From: Eurosta solidaginis
Taxonomy: Eukaryota; Arthropoda; Insecta; Diptera; Tephritidae
Assembly: GCF_040869045.1 (NCBI RefSeq)
Contig: NC_090319.1
Location: 263,206,897-263,270,896, forward strand
Length of the DNA stretch: 64,000 bases
Direction: 5' to 3'
The translations under genes were made by a program, and so were the position numbers. Numbering within the stretch: the stretch's first letter is position 1; each line of letters opens with the position of its first letter. Under the pieces are notes generated by a model. The model searched no databases. It was not told where the DNA came from and saw nothing but the letters and a program-made list of their open reading frames with translations. Positions 1 to 12,527 of the stretch are shown piece by piece.

Positions 1-1791
1 CTCATACCTGCGCTTCGATGAAGATGTTAAAGTTTCAATAGAAGTGGGAAACTCGCGCAAGAGGGCTTAAATGGCGGAAGAGCCGATACATGTTTAGACC
101 GATGGTTTTAAAGTAATAGAGGCAGTAGAGTCTGTGCTGATACGAAAATAAATATATCCTTCAAGCTGTCAGATCACTGTGGTTTTTTTCAGGCGGAAGA
201 AGTAACCGTGACCAAAGCAGTAGAAATACCGCCAAATTGCTTGAACTGTAGCCGCGTCCGATTTTATATTGACAGCTAAGCACTTTTAGCAATCATCTCG
301 AATCGAGCAAGACCTTATAGTGTGTTAGCGTTTGAACAATCGCTAGAAAGAATCGGGACAGGGAAAAAAACACACCTCTATTGGGTCTCCATGTATATGG
401 GAATAGATTGAAATTAACAAAAAAAAAACAGATGAGCTACCTAGGAAAACATCCTTATCAGAGATAAAAAGGAGGTAAGACCTGCAAATACTCAACCAAG
501 AAGAAAGGCGGCAGCTACAAAGTATATAAAAGTACATGTGCAGGTCTAACACTGTAACCAAAACAGTTTCTGTTTTCCTTAAACGAAGGGATTGCAGACG
601 TAGGAAATTGAGGTTGAATGAGGAAACAAACAAGCACGTTCTCTGTTCGGGTCCTGCGTTCGCCTGATTAAGACTCAAGCTATATAACTATATGAGTAAC
701 ACAGCTACCAGATCTAGAAGAAGTAAGTACGACAGGTCCTATACAGCTTCTTGTATTTGCCAAGAGGACGCAGTTATTTTATAGCAGAGGGTTTGGTTTC
801 TGATGGGTTTTATCATTTTGGTCTTGGAGCAAACTTCTGAATATCATCATTCAACTCACTCTAAGATCTTTGCGGACCGGCCAGTTCAATTTAACTTAAA
901 TCACCCATTACTAACACATTAATACATACAATGGCCACTTATTTTAATATAAACATACATATATATATATATATATGTAGATATGTTATGTACCTTTGTC
1001 TGCCTTTATGATTGGGTACTCGCATGATTTTAATTGGTACGCAAAAATTTTATTGCTTTTTATATTGCGAAAGGTGGCAGCAGGACATATGCATACACCC
1101 CAACCCCAGCAGAATACACATTACATACACTTACGAAACCGTACAAAGGACGCTTGCGATGGCAGGACGCTTGTAAAGAAAATATAAAACAGTAGCAGAA
1201 AAAAAAGGAAAATGTGCTGTGAAAGTAAACCGAAAAGCGCTGCCAATTAGTCTCCGAAAAGTATCGATGATGTTGGCGTGAATAGTCTTGTCCTTAATGG
1301 GCATTCATTCGACAAAAGCTCATATGCACATAATACCTCTTACCAAACATCTCCCCCACATACACGCCAACATGGTTCGTAGTATTGAATGAATCTGTAA
1401 GGGGAAAACATGTTTTAATATTCGACTTTTATTTTTATTTTAACGTCACGATGGATTGTGCTCACCAAGCACAAGCTGCAGCTTCGCTATAATTGCACGC
1501 CTGAGTATGTGCGAACGTATAGAGGTAGGAAGTATTGAAGGTGATAGACGATTTGGAAAGAAGTAGCGTTGGGAAAGTATGGTTACTATACCCAGCTGTG
1601 CTTGTACACGGGGTAATATAATTTTAATCGTATAAACACGGGTTGTAATGGATATATCAGCATCGTTTGCCGGATAACTCGAACGGAAATTGAGATATTG
1701 CATATTAGAGAAAAATTACAAAGTTTACAAACGGCGAGACATGTTTCTGAATTTCACTTCTTCATCAGCTAGCTTCTTGTAACTTTGTAAT
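1..1791. other. Unrecognised AT-rich sequence
   Basis: No gene, RNA or transposon is recognised here. Short open frames exist on both strands (for example 343-678 minus and 1446-1703 minus), but they show no domain, no low-entropy protein signature and no splice logic, so I treat them as chance frames. The only structured part is the AT microsatellite at 959-976. Confidence 0.5.
959..976. repeat. (AT)9 microsatellite
   Basis: A run of nine perfect AT dinucleotides is seen directly. It ends at GTAG. No function is implied. Confidence 0.95.
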
Positions 1792-1934
1792 TATACTCAG
1801 TTGAGCAGAGCTTACAGAGTATATTAAGTTTGATTGGATAACGGTTGGTTGTACATATATAAAGGAATCGAGATAGATATAGACTTCCATATATCAAAAT
1901 AATCAGGATCGAAAAAAAATTTGATTGAGCCATG

Positions 1935-1966
1935 TCCGTCCGTCCGTCCGTCCGTCCGTCCGTCCG
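1935..1966. repeat. (TCCG)8 microsatellite inside copy A
   Basis: Eight perfect TCCG tetramers between CATG and TTAAC. The same site in other copies carries 4 to 17 units, so it is a length-variable internal microsatellite of the family. Confidence 0.95.
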
Positions 1967-3278
1967 TTAACACGATAACTTGAGTAAATTTTGAGGTATC
2001 TTGATGAAATTTGGTATGTATGTTCCTGAGCACTCATCTCAGATCGCTATTTAAAATGAACGATATCGGACTATAACCACGCCCACTTTTTCGTTATCGA
2101 AAATTTCGAAAAACCGAAAAAATGCGATAATTCATTGCCAAAGGCGGTTAAAGCGATGAAACTTGGTAGATGGGTTGACGTTATGACGCAGAATAGAAAA
2201 CTAGTAAGATTTTGGACAATTAGCGTGGCACCGCCCACTTTTACAAGAAGGTAATTTAAAAGTTTTGCAAGCTGTAATTTGGCAGTCGTTGAAGATATCA
2301 TGATGAAATTTGGCAGAAACGTTACCACTATTACTATATATGTGCTAAATAAAAATTAGCAAAATTGGATGAAGAACACGCCCACTTTTTAAAAAAAAAT
2401 TTTTTTAAATTCAAATTTTAACAAAAAAGTTAATATCTTTACTGTATATAAGTAAATTAAGTCAAAATTCAACTCCAGTAATGATATGATGCAACAAAAT
2501 CCAAAAATAAAAGAAAATTTCAAAATGGGCGTGGCTCCGCCCATTTTCATTTAGTTTGTCTAGAATACTTTTAATGCCATAAGTCGAACAAAAATTTACC
2601 AATCCTTCTCAAATTTGGTAGGAGCATAGATTCTGTGACGGTAACTGTTCTCTGTGAAAATGGGCGAAATCGGTGGAAGCCACGCCCAGTTTTTATACAC
2701 AGTCCACCGTCTGTCCTTCCGCTCGGCCGGTAACACAATAACTTGAGCAAAAACCGATATATCTTTACTAAACTTAGCCCACGTACTTATCTGAACTCAC
2801 TTTATCTTGGTGTAAAAAATGGCCGAAATCCGACCATAACCACGCCCACTTTATCGATATCGAAAATTACGAAAAATGAAAAAAATGCCATAATTCTATA
2901 CCAACTACGAAAAAAGGGATGAAACATGGTAACTGGATTGGTTTATTGACGCAAAATATAACTTTGGAAAAAACTTTGTAAAATGGGTGTGACACCTACC
3001 ATATTAAGTAGAAGAAAATTAAAAAGTTCTACAAGGCGAAATCAACAGCCCTTGGAATCTTGGCAGGAATACTGTTAGTGGTATTGCATATATAAATAAA
3101 TTAGCAGTACCCGACAGATGATTTTCTGGATCACCTGGTCCACATTTTGGTCGATATCGCGAGAACGCGTTCACATATACATCTAAGGGCCACTCGCTTT
3201 TAAAACCCTCATTAATACTTTTAATTTGATATCCATATCGTACAAACACATTCTAGAATCACCCTGGCCCACCCTAAT

Positions 3279-5930
3279 GGCGATATCTCGAAAAGGCGTC
3301 CACCTATAGATTTAATGCCCACTCCCTCTTAAAATGCTCAGTAACACCTTTCGTTTGATACCCATATCGTACAGACATTCTAGAGTCACCCCTGGCCCAC
3401 CCTAATGGCGATATCTCGAAAAGGCGACCACCTATATACCTAATGTCCACTCCCTCTTAAAATGCTCAGTAACACCTTTCGTTTGATACCCATATCGTAC
3501 AAACATTCTAGAGTCACCCCTGGCCCACCCCAATGGCGATATCTCGAAAAGGCGTCCACCTATAGACCTAATGCCCACTCCCACTTAAAATGCTCAGTAA
3601 CACCTTTCGTTTGATACCCATATCGTACAAACATTCTAGAGTCACCCTTGGTCCACCTTTATGGCGATATCTCGAAAAGGCGTCCACCTATAGAACTAAG
3701 GATTACTCCCTTTTAAAATACTCATTACCACCTTTCATTTGATACCCATATCGTACAAACACATTCTAGAGTCACCCTGGCCCACCCTAATGGCGATATC
3801 TCGAAAAGGCGTCCACCTATAGACCTAATGCGCACTCCCTCTTAAAATGCTCAGTAACACCTTTCGTTTGATACCCATATCGTACAAACATTCTAGAGTC
3901 ACCCTTGGTCCACCTTTATGGCGATATCTCGAAAAGGCGTCCACCTATAGAACTAAGGATTACTCCCTTTTAAAATACTCATTACCACCTTTCATTTGAT
4001 ACCCATATCGTACAAACACATTCTAGAGTCACCCTGGCCCACCCTAATGGCGATATCTCGAAAAGGCGTCCACCTATAGACCTAATGCGCACTCCCTCTT
4101 AAAATGCTCAGTAACACCTTTCGTTTGATACCCATATCGTACAAACATTCTAGAGTCACCCCTGGCCCACCCTAATGGCGATATCTCGAAAAGGCGTCCA
4201 CCTATAGACCTAATGCCCACTCCCTCTTAAAATGCTCAGTAACACCTTTCGTTTGATATCCATATCGTACAAACATTCTAGAGTCACCCTTGGTCCACCT
4301 TTATGGCGATATCTCGAAAAGGCGTCCACCTATAGAACTAAGGTTTACTCCCTTTTAAAATACTCATTACCACCTTTCATTTGATACCCATATCGTACAA
4401 AAACATTCTAGAGTCACCCCTGGCCCACCCTAATGGCGATATCTCGAAAAGGCGTCCACCTATATACCTAATGCCCACTCCCTCTTAAAATGCTCAGTAA
4501 CACCTTTCGTTTGATACCCATATCGTACAAACATTCTAGAGTCACCCCTGGCCCACCCTAATGGCGATATCTCGAAAAGGCGTCCACCTATAGACCTAAT
4601 GCCCACTCCCTCTTAAAATGATCAGTAACACCTTTCGTTTGATACCCATATCGTACAAACACATTCTAGAGTCACCCCTGGCCCACCCTAATAACGATAC
4701 CTCGAAAAAGCGGCCACCTATAGACCTCATGCCCACTTCCTCTTAAAATGCTCAGTAGCACCTTTCGTTTGATACCCATATCGTACAAACATTCTAGAGT
4801 CACCCTTGGTCCACCTTTATGGCGATATCTCGAAAAGGCGTCCACCTATAGAACTAAGGATTACTCCCTTTTAAAATACTCATTACCATCTTTCATTTGA
4901 TACCCATATTGTACAAACACATTCTAGAGTCACCCCTGGCCCACCCTAATGGCGACATTTCGAAAAGGCGTGCACCTATAGACCTAATGCCCACTCCCTC
5001 TTAAAATGCTCAGTAACACCTTTCATTTAATTCCCATATCGTACGAGACACCCCTGGTCCACCTTTATGGCGATATCTCGAAACGGCGTCCACCTATGGA
5101 ACTAAGGATCACTGCTTTTCAAAATACTCATTAACAGCTTTCATTTGATACCCATATCGTACAAACACATTCTAGAGTCACCCCTGGCCCACCCTAATAA
5201 CGATACCTCGAAAAAGCGGCCACCTATAGACCTCATGCCCACTTCCTCTTAAAATGCTCAGTAGCACCTTTCGTTTGATACCCATATCGTACAAACATTC
5301 TAGAGTCACCCTTGGTCCACCTTTATGGTGATATCTCGAAAAGGCGTCCACCTATAGAACTAAGGCCCACGCCCTTTTAAAATACTCATTAACACCTTTC
5401 ATTTGATACCCATATTGTACAAACACATTCTAGAGTCACCCCTGGCCCACCCTAATGGCGACATTTCGAAAAGGCGTGCACCTATAGACCTAATGCCCAC
5501 TCCCTCTTAAAATGCTCAGTAACACCTTTCATTTAATTCCCATATCGTACGAGACACCCCTGGTCCACCTTTATGGCGATATCTCGAAACGGCGTCCACC
5601 TATGGAACTAAGGATCACTGCTTTTCAAAATACTCATTAACAGCTTTCATTTGATACCCATATCGTACAAACATATTCTAGAGTCACCCCTGGTCCACCT
5701 TTATGGCGATTTCTCGAAAAGGCGTTCACCTATAGAACTAAAGCCCATTCCCTTTTAAAATACTCATTATCACCTTTCATTTGATACCCATATCGTACAA
5801 ACACATTCTAGAGTCAGCCCTGGTCCACCTTTATGGCGGTATCCCTAAATGGCGTCCATCCATAGAACTATGGCCTACTCTCTCTTAAAATACTCTTTAA
5901 TACCTTCCATTTGATACACATGTCATACAA
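3279..5930. repeat. 128-bp tandem array in copy A, with higher-order repeats
   Basis: The spacing of GGCGATATCTCG is 128 bp (3279, 3407, 3535), with 130-bp variants that carry an extra CA in ACACATTC. Two unit types alternate. One has GACCTAATGCCCAC and GCTCAGTAAC; the other has GAACTAAGGATTAC and ACTCATTACC. Higher-order duplication is visible: a dimer repeats at 258 bp (GTCACCCTTGGTCC at about 3640 and 3898), and a four-unit block repeats at about 507 bp (ACGAGACACCCC at about 5043 and 5550). Because 128 is not a multiple of three, the array is not a repeated protein. Each unit has CGATA-containing motifs on both strands. Confidence 0.95.
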
Positions 5931-6051
5931 CCACATTCCAGGGTTACCCTAGGTTCATTTTCCTACATGGTGATTTTCCTTATTTTGTCTCCATAGCTCT
6001 CAACTGAGTATGTAATGTTCGGTTACACCCGAACTTAGCCTTCCTTACTTG

Positions 6052-6074
6052 TTTTTCTCTAATATCAATAACAA
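6052..6074. other. 23-bp spacer between convergent copies A and B
   Basis: AT-rich spacer between the CTTG end of A (6051) and the CAAG end of B (6075). With the flanking ends it forms the centre of a long interrupted palindrome. Confidence 0.9.
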
Positions 6075-8422
6075 CAAGTAAGGAAGGCTAAGTTCGGGTG
6101 TAACCGAACATTACATACTCAGTTGAGAGCTGTGGAGAAAATGTAAGGGAAAATCACCATGTTGTAAAAAGAACCTAGGGTAACCCTGGAATGTGTTTGT
6201 ATGAAATGTGTATCAAATGGAAGGTATTAAAGAGTATTTTAAGAGGAAGTGGGCCATAGTTCTATAGGTGGACGCCTTTTCGAGATATCGCCATAATGGT
6301 GGACCAGGGGTGACTCTAGAATTTATTTTGTACGATATGGGTAGCAAATGAAAGGTGCTACTGAGCATTTTAAAAGGGAGTGGGCCTTAGTTCTATGGGT
6401 GGACGCCTTTTCGGGATATCGCCATAAACGTGGACCAGGGGTGACTCTAGAATGCGTTTGTACAATATGGGTATCAAATGAAAGGTGTTAATGAGTATTT
6501 TAAAAGGGCGTGGGCCTTAGTTCTATAGGTGGACGCCTTTTCGAGATATCACCATAAAGGTGGACCAGGGGTGACTCTAGAATTTGTTTGTACGATTGGG
6601 TATCAAATGAAAGGTGTTAATGAGTATTTTAAAAGGGTGTGGGCCTTAGTTCTATAGGTGAACGCCTTTTCGAGATATCGCCATAAAGGTGGACCAGGGG
6701 TGACTCTAGAATTTGTTTGTATGATATGGGTATCAAATGAAAGGTGTTAATGAGTATTTTAAAAGGGAGTGGGCCTTAGTTCTATAGGTGGATGCCTTTT
6801 CGAGATATCGCCATAAAGGTGGGCCAGGGGTAATTCTAGAATTTTTTGTACGATATGGGTATCAAATGAAAGGTGTTAATAAGTATTTTAAAAAGAAGTG
6901 GGCCTTAGCTCTATATGTGGACGCCTTTTCGAGATATCTCCATAAACGTGGACCAGGGGTGACTCTAGAATGTTTTTTTACGATATGGGTATCAAATTAA
7001 AGGTATTAATGAGGGTTTTAAAAGGGATTGGCCCTTAGTTGTATATGTGAAGACGTTTTCGAGATATCGACCAAAATGTGGACCAGGGTGATCCAAAACA
7101 TCATCTGTCGGGTACCGCTAATTTATTTATATATGTCATACCACGAACAGTATTCCTTCCAAGATTCCAAGGGCTTTTGATTTCGCTCTGCAAAACTTTT
7201 TCATTTTCTTCTATTTAATATGGTCGGTGTCACACCCATTTTCCAAGTTTTTTTCTAAAGTTATATTTTGCGTCAATAGACCAATACAATTACCATGTTT
7301 CATCCCTTTTTTCGTATTTGGTATATAATTATGGCATTTTTTTCATTTTTCGTAATTTTCGATATCGAAAAAGTGGGCGTGGTCATGGTCGGATTTCGGC
7401 CATTTTTTACACCAATACAAAGTGAGTTCAGATAAGTACGTGAACTGAGTTTAGTAAAGATATATCGATTTTTGCTCAAGTTATCGTGTTAACGGCCGAG
7501 CGGAAGGACAGATGGTCGACTGTGTATAAAAACTGGGCGTAGCTTCAACCGATTTCGCCCTTTTTCACAGAAAACAGTTATCGTCCTAGAATCTAAGCCT
7601 CTACCAAATTTCACAAGGATTGGTAAATTTTTGTTCGACTTATGGCATTAAAAGTATCCTAGACAAATTAAATGAAAAAGGGCGGAGCCACGCCCGTTTT
7701 GAAATTTTCTTTTATTTTTGTATTTTGTTGCAACATATCAGTAAAGGAGTTGAATGTTGACATAATTTACTTATATACTGTAAAGATATTAACTTTTCTT
7801 TTAAAATTTGAATTAAAAAAAATTTTTTTTTTAAAAGTGTGCGTGGTCGTTCTCCGATTTCGCAAATTTTTATTAAGCAGGCATACAGTAATAAGAGTAA
7901 CGTTCCTGCCAAATTTCATCATGATATCTTCAACGACTGCCAAATTACAGCTTGCAAAACTTCTAAATTACCTTCTTTTAAAAGTGGGCGGTGCCACGCC
8001 CATTGTCCAAAATTTTACTAGTTTGCTATTCTGCGTCATAAGTTTAACTCACCTACCAAGTTTCATCGCTTAATCCGTATTTGGTAATGAATTATCGCAC
8101 TTTTTCGATTTTTCGAAATTTTCTATATCGAAAAAGTGGGCGTGGTTATTGTCCGATATCGTTAATTTTAAATAGCGATCTGAGATGAGTGCCCAGGAAC
8201 CTACATACCAAATTTCATCAAGATACCTCAAAATTTACTCAAGTTATCGTGTTAACGGACAGACGGACGGACGGACGGACATGGCGCAATCGAATTTTTT
8301 TTCGATATTGATGATTTTGATATATGGAAGTCTATATCTATCTCGATTCCTTTATACCTGTACAACCAACCGTTATCCAATCAAAGTTAATATACTCTGT
8401 GAGCTCTGCTCAACTGAGTATA
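6075..8422 (+). mobile_element. Repeat family copy B, older subfamily (2.35 kb)
   Basis: It starts CAAGTAAGG at 6075 and ends CTGAGTATA at 8422, in mirror orientation to copy A. Only about seven 128-bp units are present (about 6260-7085). The rest matches the non-array part of the family, with an imperfect six-unit GGAC tract at 8257-8280. Its body shares variants with F (GGTCGACTGTGTATA, GCTTCAACC, CACGCCCGTTTT) rather than with A, C, D and G, which places it in a second, older-looking subfamily. No coding potential beyond accidental frames such as 7672-8073. Confidence 0.88.
8257..8280. repeat. GGAC tetranucleotide tract in copy B
   Basis: Six tetramers, the second being AGAC. It is the shorter and interrupted counterpart of the perfect tract in A, C, D and G. 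Confidence 0.9.
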
Positions 8423-8429
8423 AAAACAA

Positions 8430-9867
8430 TTTTGTATAAAACAATATGAGCATGTCTCGCTAATTAAATACCGCAAATTGAGATATCATTACGAAATCGG
8501 AAACAGAATAGATTGGTACAACAAATACCGAATGTGAAACTTGACGATTGAAGTGACGTTAGAAACAAGAGTAAAATTTTGTAAAATGGGTTTGGCGACA
8601 TCCGCATTTAAAGCAGAAAATGTAAGTTTTGCACGCCATAAAAGCCGTTAAAGGTTTTTTTTTGGAAATTAGCTATTATATTTGGACCGAGAGGCAATCA
8701 GAACGCCCACTTTGAATGTTTTCTAACTTAACACAATTAGCAATATCGCCATGATTAGTGACTAACCCTACCTTGATATTCTATAAATGGTAGAGCTAAG
8801 TACAAAAATTCAAAAGCTATGAAAATGCGTGTGACTTTGCCTCTTTTTAAGTGAATCTCTCTGCAATACTTTCGAAGGCAAAAGTTGTACAAGAATTACC
8901 TAACCCGAAAATATCTTCGTTTTTATGACGGCAGCTGCTTGCTGTGAATAACGGAGGTATAGGATGGAAGCCAGAGCCACTTTTTATACCCACCAGTACA
9001 TTCGCTCGCCTGTCGATCCGTTATTTGATATGTCTTTATTTTATTCTGTACACAAGCTTATTCAAACATTGACAATCCATTAAGAAATACTCAGGCCTCC
9101 TTCTTTTACGTTTATATATTTTCCTCTGATCAAAATGTCAGCGATTTCAAGTGTCTAAAATACTGGCTAAGGTAGAGATATAGCTCGCTCTGATTATACT
9201 TGATTGGCTGTTTCCCTGGTTTACTGGAGGCAGCGCCCTTACCTATTCCGATTTTCCAGGAATAGCAAAGGAGAACAGATAGATTTAAACCATACGTCAG
9301 GTAGCTGAATCCCTCATCGAAAAGGTGGTTTAAGAAAAGACATACCATCGGATCCAATTCTCGGCAGAAAGCCCTTGCGCACATTTCTGATATGACATAA
9401 CTTTATCTCCAAAATGTATGGGTGTTTTGTCATTAGCCCGCTAGTAAATCACCGATATTTGGAAGGTTACCATAAGAGCAAGAAATGACAGAGAGTAAGT
9501 AGAAGTTTATTATTTCTGGGTCAGCATCGCCTGATCAAACGAATATAACATGATATTGAAAGGGGTTCTTCCCAGATTTAGATACTTTTACTTATTTGTT
9601 TTTAGGATCTATATAAAACCAGGGATTGATTGCTACAACCGTTTGAATATGGGCGTTGCATCGCTCACATTTAAGAGAACAATCCGAAGCAAATTTGGAA
9701 ATAGTAGTATTGTTATGAAGCAAAGTGCTTACAGCCTCTTATGGATAAAGATAATTATTAAATCGCCCCAAATTTGTATTTAAATCTCTAATAAATATAT
9801 GTATGTAAGAGTACACAACTGGGTGTATATTTTTCGGTTTCACAGGCACTAAGATCCTCCTTACTTG
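8430..9867 (-). repeat. Decayed relative of the A-to-G family
   Basis: The segment keeps family hallmarks in degraded form: GGGTTTGGCGACATCC at about 8587 resembles the GGGCGTGGCACCGCC motif, TTTTTATACCCACC near 8980 resembles a terminus, ATGGGCGTTGCATCGC lies near 9650, and the end at 9790-9867 (GGGTGTATATTTTTCGG followed by CTCCTTACTTG) parallels the hairpin plus CTTACTTG end. There is no 128-bp array and no GGAC tract. It may be one old copy or two overlapping remnants. Exact limits are uncertain. Confidence 0.55.
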
Positions 9868-10946
9868 TTCAAATATCGTTTGCCTTTCGACGACGACGCC
9901 GCTAATTATGGCTCAATTTCATTGCTCGCATAGATATCGGAAAATTATGGAAATTCGCAATTTTTTCAAATATAACTGTAACTACATACTAGCACTTTCA
10001 ACACCAACGACGGTAGTAAGTCAATAGCTTAGAGTAGGTGTGTTGGGGGTAAGTGTAAGAAAATTTTAATTTCCAATCGCGCTCACCGAGAAAGCCAATT
10101 AACTTTGCAACAAAGCAGCGGGCATTCGGTAGTAATTTTGCCAAACTGGCACTATCCAGCAAACCACTCCACAATGCAATCCTAAGCAATCGCCAGCCAC
10201 TGAGACCTTTGACTCCTATAGCTCTCATATACCTATGTGTACTTAAGTATACGTAGATGCGCTACTTTGTTGACGCTCAGTAAATGTTTTGCGAGATGAA
10301 TGTGTTTTATTGACGACGTGGCGTAATTACAGGCATAAATTAATTTCACGACCGAAAATTGCTTTGTTTTCCTATTAAATTGACTGCTCAAGTTAGGTGG
10401 TTTGAGTATAAGCGAGTGCTAGACGGAAAGTGTGGCTGTTCTTGTCGTCCTATCCTCTGAGTTGCGTATTATTGTGTTTAGCAGCAATTTCATGGTTCGA
10501 CTTATCATTTAACTTTCACGCTTACACCTCAAATGCTCAGCACAAATATATTTGGTGACATACTCCTTGCTATGTTTATAACTAAACTAATTTTGTTTTG
10601 TGTAATTTTATTTTATTCCTTTCTTTGTAAGTGAGTGTCGCCAAGGTGAAATGGGTGGCTCAACCAACAGCTGCTAATAAAGTGAATATATGTACAAATG
10701 ACAACACTGGGTGGTTCCGAAGGTAATGCAATTAGTTTTTGTTTTATGTTATAGTTTTACCTTACACACCGATGATAAAATGCCATACGAAGTCCAACAT
10801 ACAACCTTACGCCGACTTTGAGTAACGATATCCCTCTCTTTTGCGTTCTTGTTTCAAATACTTCGGCTTTTATTTGTTTTTCTAAGCCCCTAAAGCCCCA
10901 GTTGGTGGCCATCGTGGTGTAGTTGCCTAACTAACCAAAAGACCCC
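9868..10946. other. No recognised feature
   Basis: No gene or known repeat is supported. Weak frames such as 9998-10228 minus have no recognisable signature. Confidence 0.4.
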
Positions 10947-11205
10947 CACGTCTGGGAAACAGGGAGTCCATACATTGACCCTGATGAAAAGGTTTGGTCC
11001 ACGAATGAATCAAAACTTGATAACAGAAAAACGGAAGCTGGCATCTTTGGCGGAACTTCAAGGAATCGTTACCAATGAGATGCTACCCCACTACTTTTCA
11101 GGCATACATATATCCATGCAATAGAAGTTTGCGGTAGAGAATGCCATTGTCAGACCACCAAGAAGCCTTACGTACCTGGCAGCCTTACGCATTACATTTT
11201 GCCTA
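10947..11205 (+). pseudogene. LINE RNase H domain fragment (LOA/R1/I-like)
   Basis: Plus-strand translation from about 10950 gives VWSTNESKLDNRKTEAGIFG, which mirrors the usual LINE RNase H opening in which a TDGSK core is followed by a GAGIFG-like strand. About 30 codons later, after a stop and a frame change, the frame around 11100-11150 gives AIEVCGREC, matching the region after the catalytic glutamate in the same domain. The first catalytic Asp is lost (TDG reads TNE). The fragment is decayed, has no neighbouring reverse transcriptase, and is inert. Clade assignment is approximate. Confidence 0.55.
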
Positions 11206-11961
11206 ATTAACGCGAATTAAGCCGGCAGATTCATCTTCAACGAAGCAATAATCAAATAATTCAACGACTGGCCTTTTCAAATGGCAGAACCGGCGCCGGT
11301 GGTAGTGTTACTCCCGTTCTATAAATCCAGCTCCGTTAACATGCACAGTCAAAGGTGAGTAAATCCACAGCCCCTGGAGAAAAGCAGGACTTTCAGAAGC
11401 ATAGATTTAAGTCATCAGGCATGGGCGCGCCAATTTAAGCGTTCAACCATGAAACATGTTCAAAATGACACTGAAAACGACACAACATCTAAGCAGCTTT
11501 ATCGTTCCAATATAAATCAACAGAACGCCCCTTATTCGTTTGAAGCCAATTACACGGTCAACACAAAATTTGACTTTGACTTCAAAGCATTAAATTTAAT
11601 TCTTTAGGTCATAATTTGACGAAAAAGCAATATATATGGCATGAAAAAGTTTGCTTTCCTATTTAGGAAACCGCTTGAACGAAATTTTTCAAAATCTGCG
11701 GTTTTAATTTTTACTTGAAAATGAAACAATTCAAATAAATATTTTTATTAAGTTTTAATATCGCAATAGCTTACAAAAAAGTGGAAAATGTTTTTCTTTT
11801 ATGTTAATAGGTATTATCCCTCAATAAACCCCAAATATAGTCTCCCAAAATGTTTTTATTATCTTCGTCTTGATAACGCTATTCGAAGAAGAGCCTAAAA
11901 GCTCTGCTTTACTTTTTGGTAAATTTAAATCTCCAATAAAATCATTAAAATCTTCAGTAGT
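11206..11961. other. No recognised feature
   Basis: AT-rich spacer between LINE debris and the left terminal repeat of the next element. Nothing supported. Confidence 0.4.
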
Positions 11962-12084
11962 ACACAGTAAAAAGTGGAGTCTTACTTTTAATACCAGTTG
12001 CTATTGAAATTAAAGATTTTTGGTATTAAATTTGTGTTTTAATTCTTAAAAGTTTTATTTTAAGACCATGAAATATTATTGAAA

Positions 12085-12497
12085 TAAATTTTAATCCAAA
12101 ATGGTTTTGAAAATATTAATACTTTGCAGTTTTAATCTAAGACCAAAAAATATTGAAGTTCGCTCTCTAATATTTTAAGTATCACTGGTTTAAAAACAAA
12201 ACCAAAAAAGTATTAAGAAATTCTCTCACTCTCAATTATATTAATGTTACTCGGCTCGTTAGTACTACTGGCTTAAAAGTAAAACCAGGAAAGTACTAAG
12301 ACGTGCTCTCACTCCCAAACCTTAATACTTTTTAGTTTTAATTTAAGATCAGAAAGGCATTAGATGCACTCTCCAATATTTTAAGTATTTTTGGTTTTAA
12401 AACGAAACCAAAAAAGTATTAAGAAATTATCTTACTCCCAGTTATATTCATTGCACTCTGCACATTAGTACTATTATTGGCTTAAAAGTAAAACCAG
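12085..12497. repeat. Two tandem subterminal repeats, period about 206 bp
   Basis: The phrase AAAAAGTATTAAGAAATT occurs at about 12205 and again about 206 bp later, and surrounding words (TTAAGTAT, GGCTTAAAAGTAAAACCAG) keep the same spacing. Subterminal duplications like this are common in DNA transposons and may be protein-binding sites; that role is inferred. Confidence 0.8.
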
Positions 12498-12527
12498 TAT
12501 CACTTGTCCGACTATTGGGAATGTACG

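Larger units (their letters stand above)
1792..6051 (-). mobile_element. Repeat family copy A, long form with 128-bp array (4.26 kb)
   Basis: I use minus for copies whose TATACTCAG end is at the lower coordinate. Copy A starts TATACTCAG at 1792 and ends CTTACTTG at 6051. In order it holds a terminal hairpin, a GGAC/GTCC microsatellite (eight units), about 1.2 kb of AT-rich sequence with repeated CCACGCCC boxes, a DRE-like TATCGATA at 2852-2859, an array of about 21 units of 128 bp (3279-5930), and a second hairpin just inside the CTTG end. No transposase or Rep/helicase is encoded; reading frames such as 3019-3249 lie in non-coding repeat and recur as copies do. No target-site duplication is visible. 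Copy A shares diagnostic variants with C, D and G (for example GGTGGAAG rather than the GCTTCAACC context of B and F). It is probably a non-autonomous element; the class is not certain. Confidence 0.9.

Noticed and set aside
343..678. 111-residue minus-strand frame near the left edge
   Set aside because: Composition is biased by AT-rich DNA and there is no recognisable domain.
1824..2033. Threonine-aspartate-glycine-arginine repeat proteins (also at 27270-27455, 35015-35285, 50731-50928)
   Set aside because: They are translations of the GGAC/TCCG tetranucleotide tract in several frames, not conserved protein.
3279..5930. Regular 128-bp spacing resembling a CRISPR array
   Set aside because: Whole units repeat without unique spacers, the sequence is in fly transposons, and there are no cas genes.
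1792..8422. A-B as one foldback transposon with a target duplication
   Set aside because: The flanks (CTTTGTAAT before 1792, AAAACAATT after 8422) do not repeat, and A and B belong to different subfamilies.
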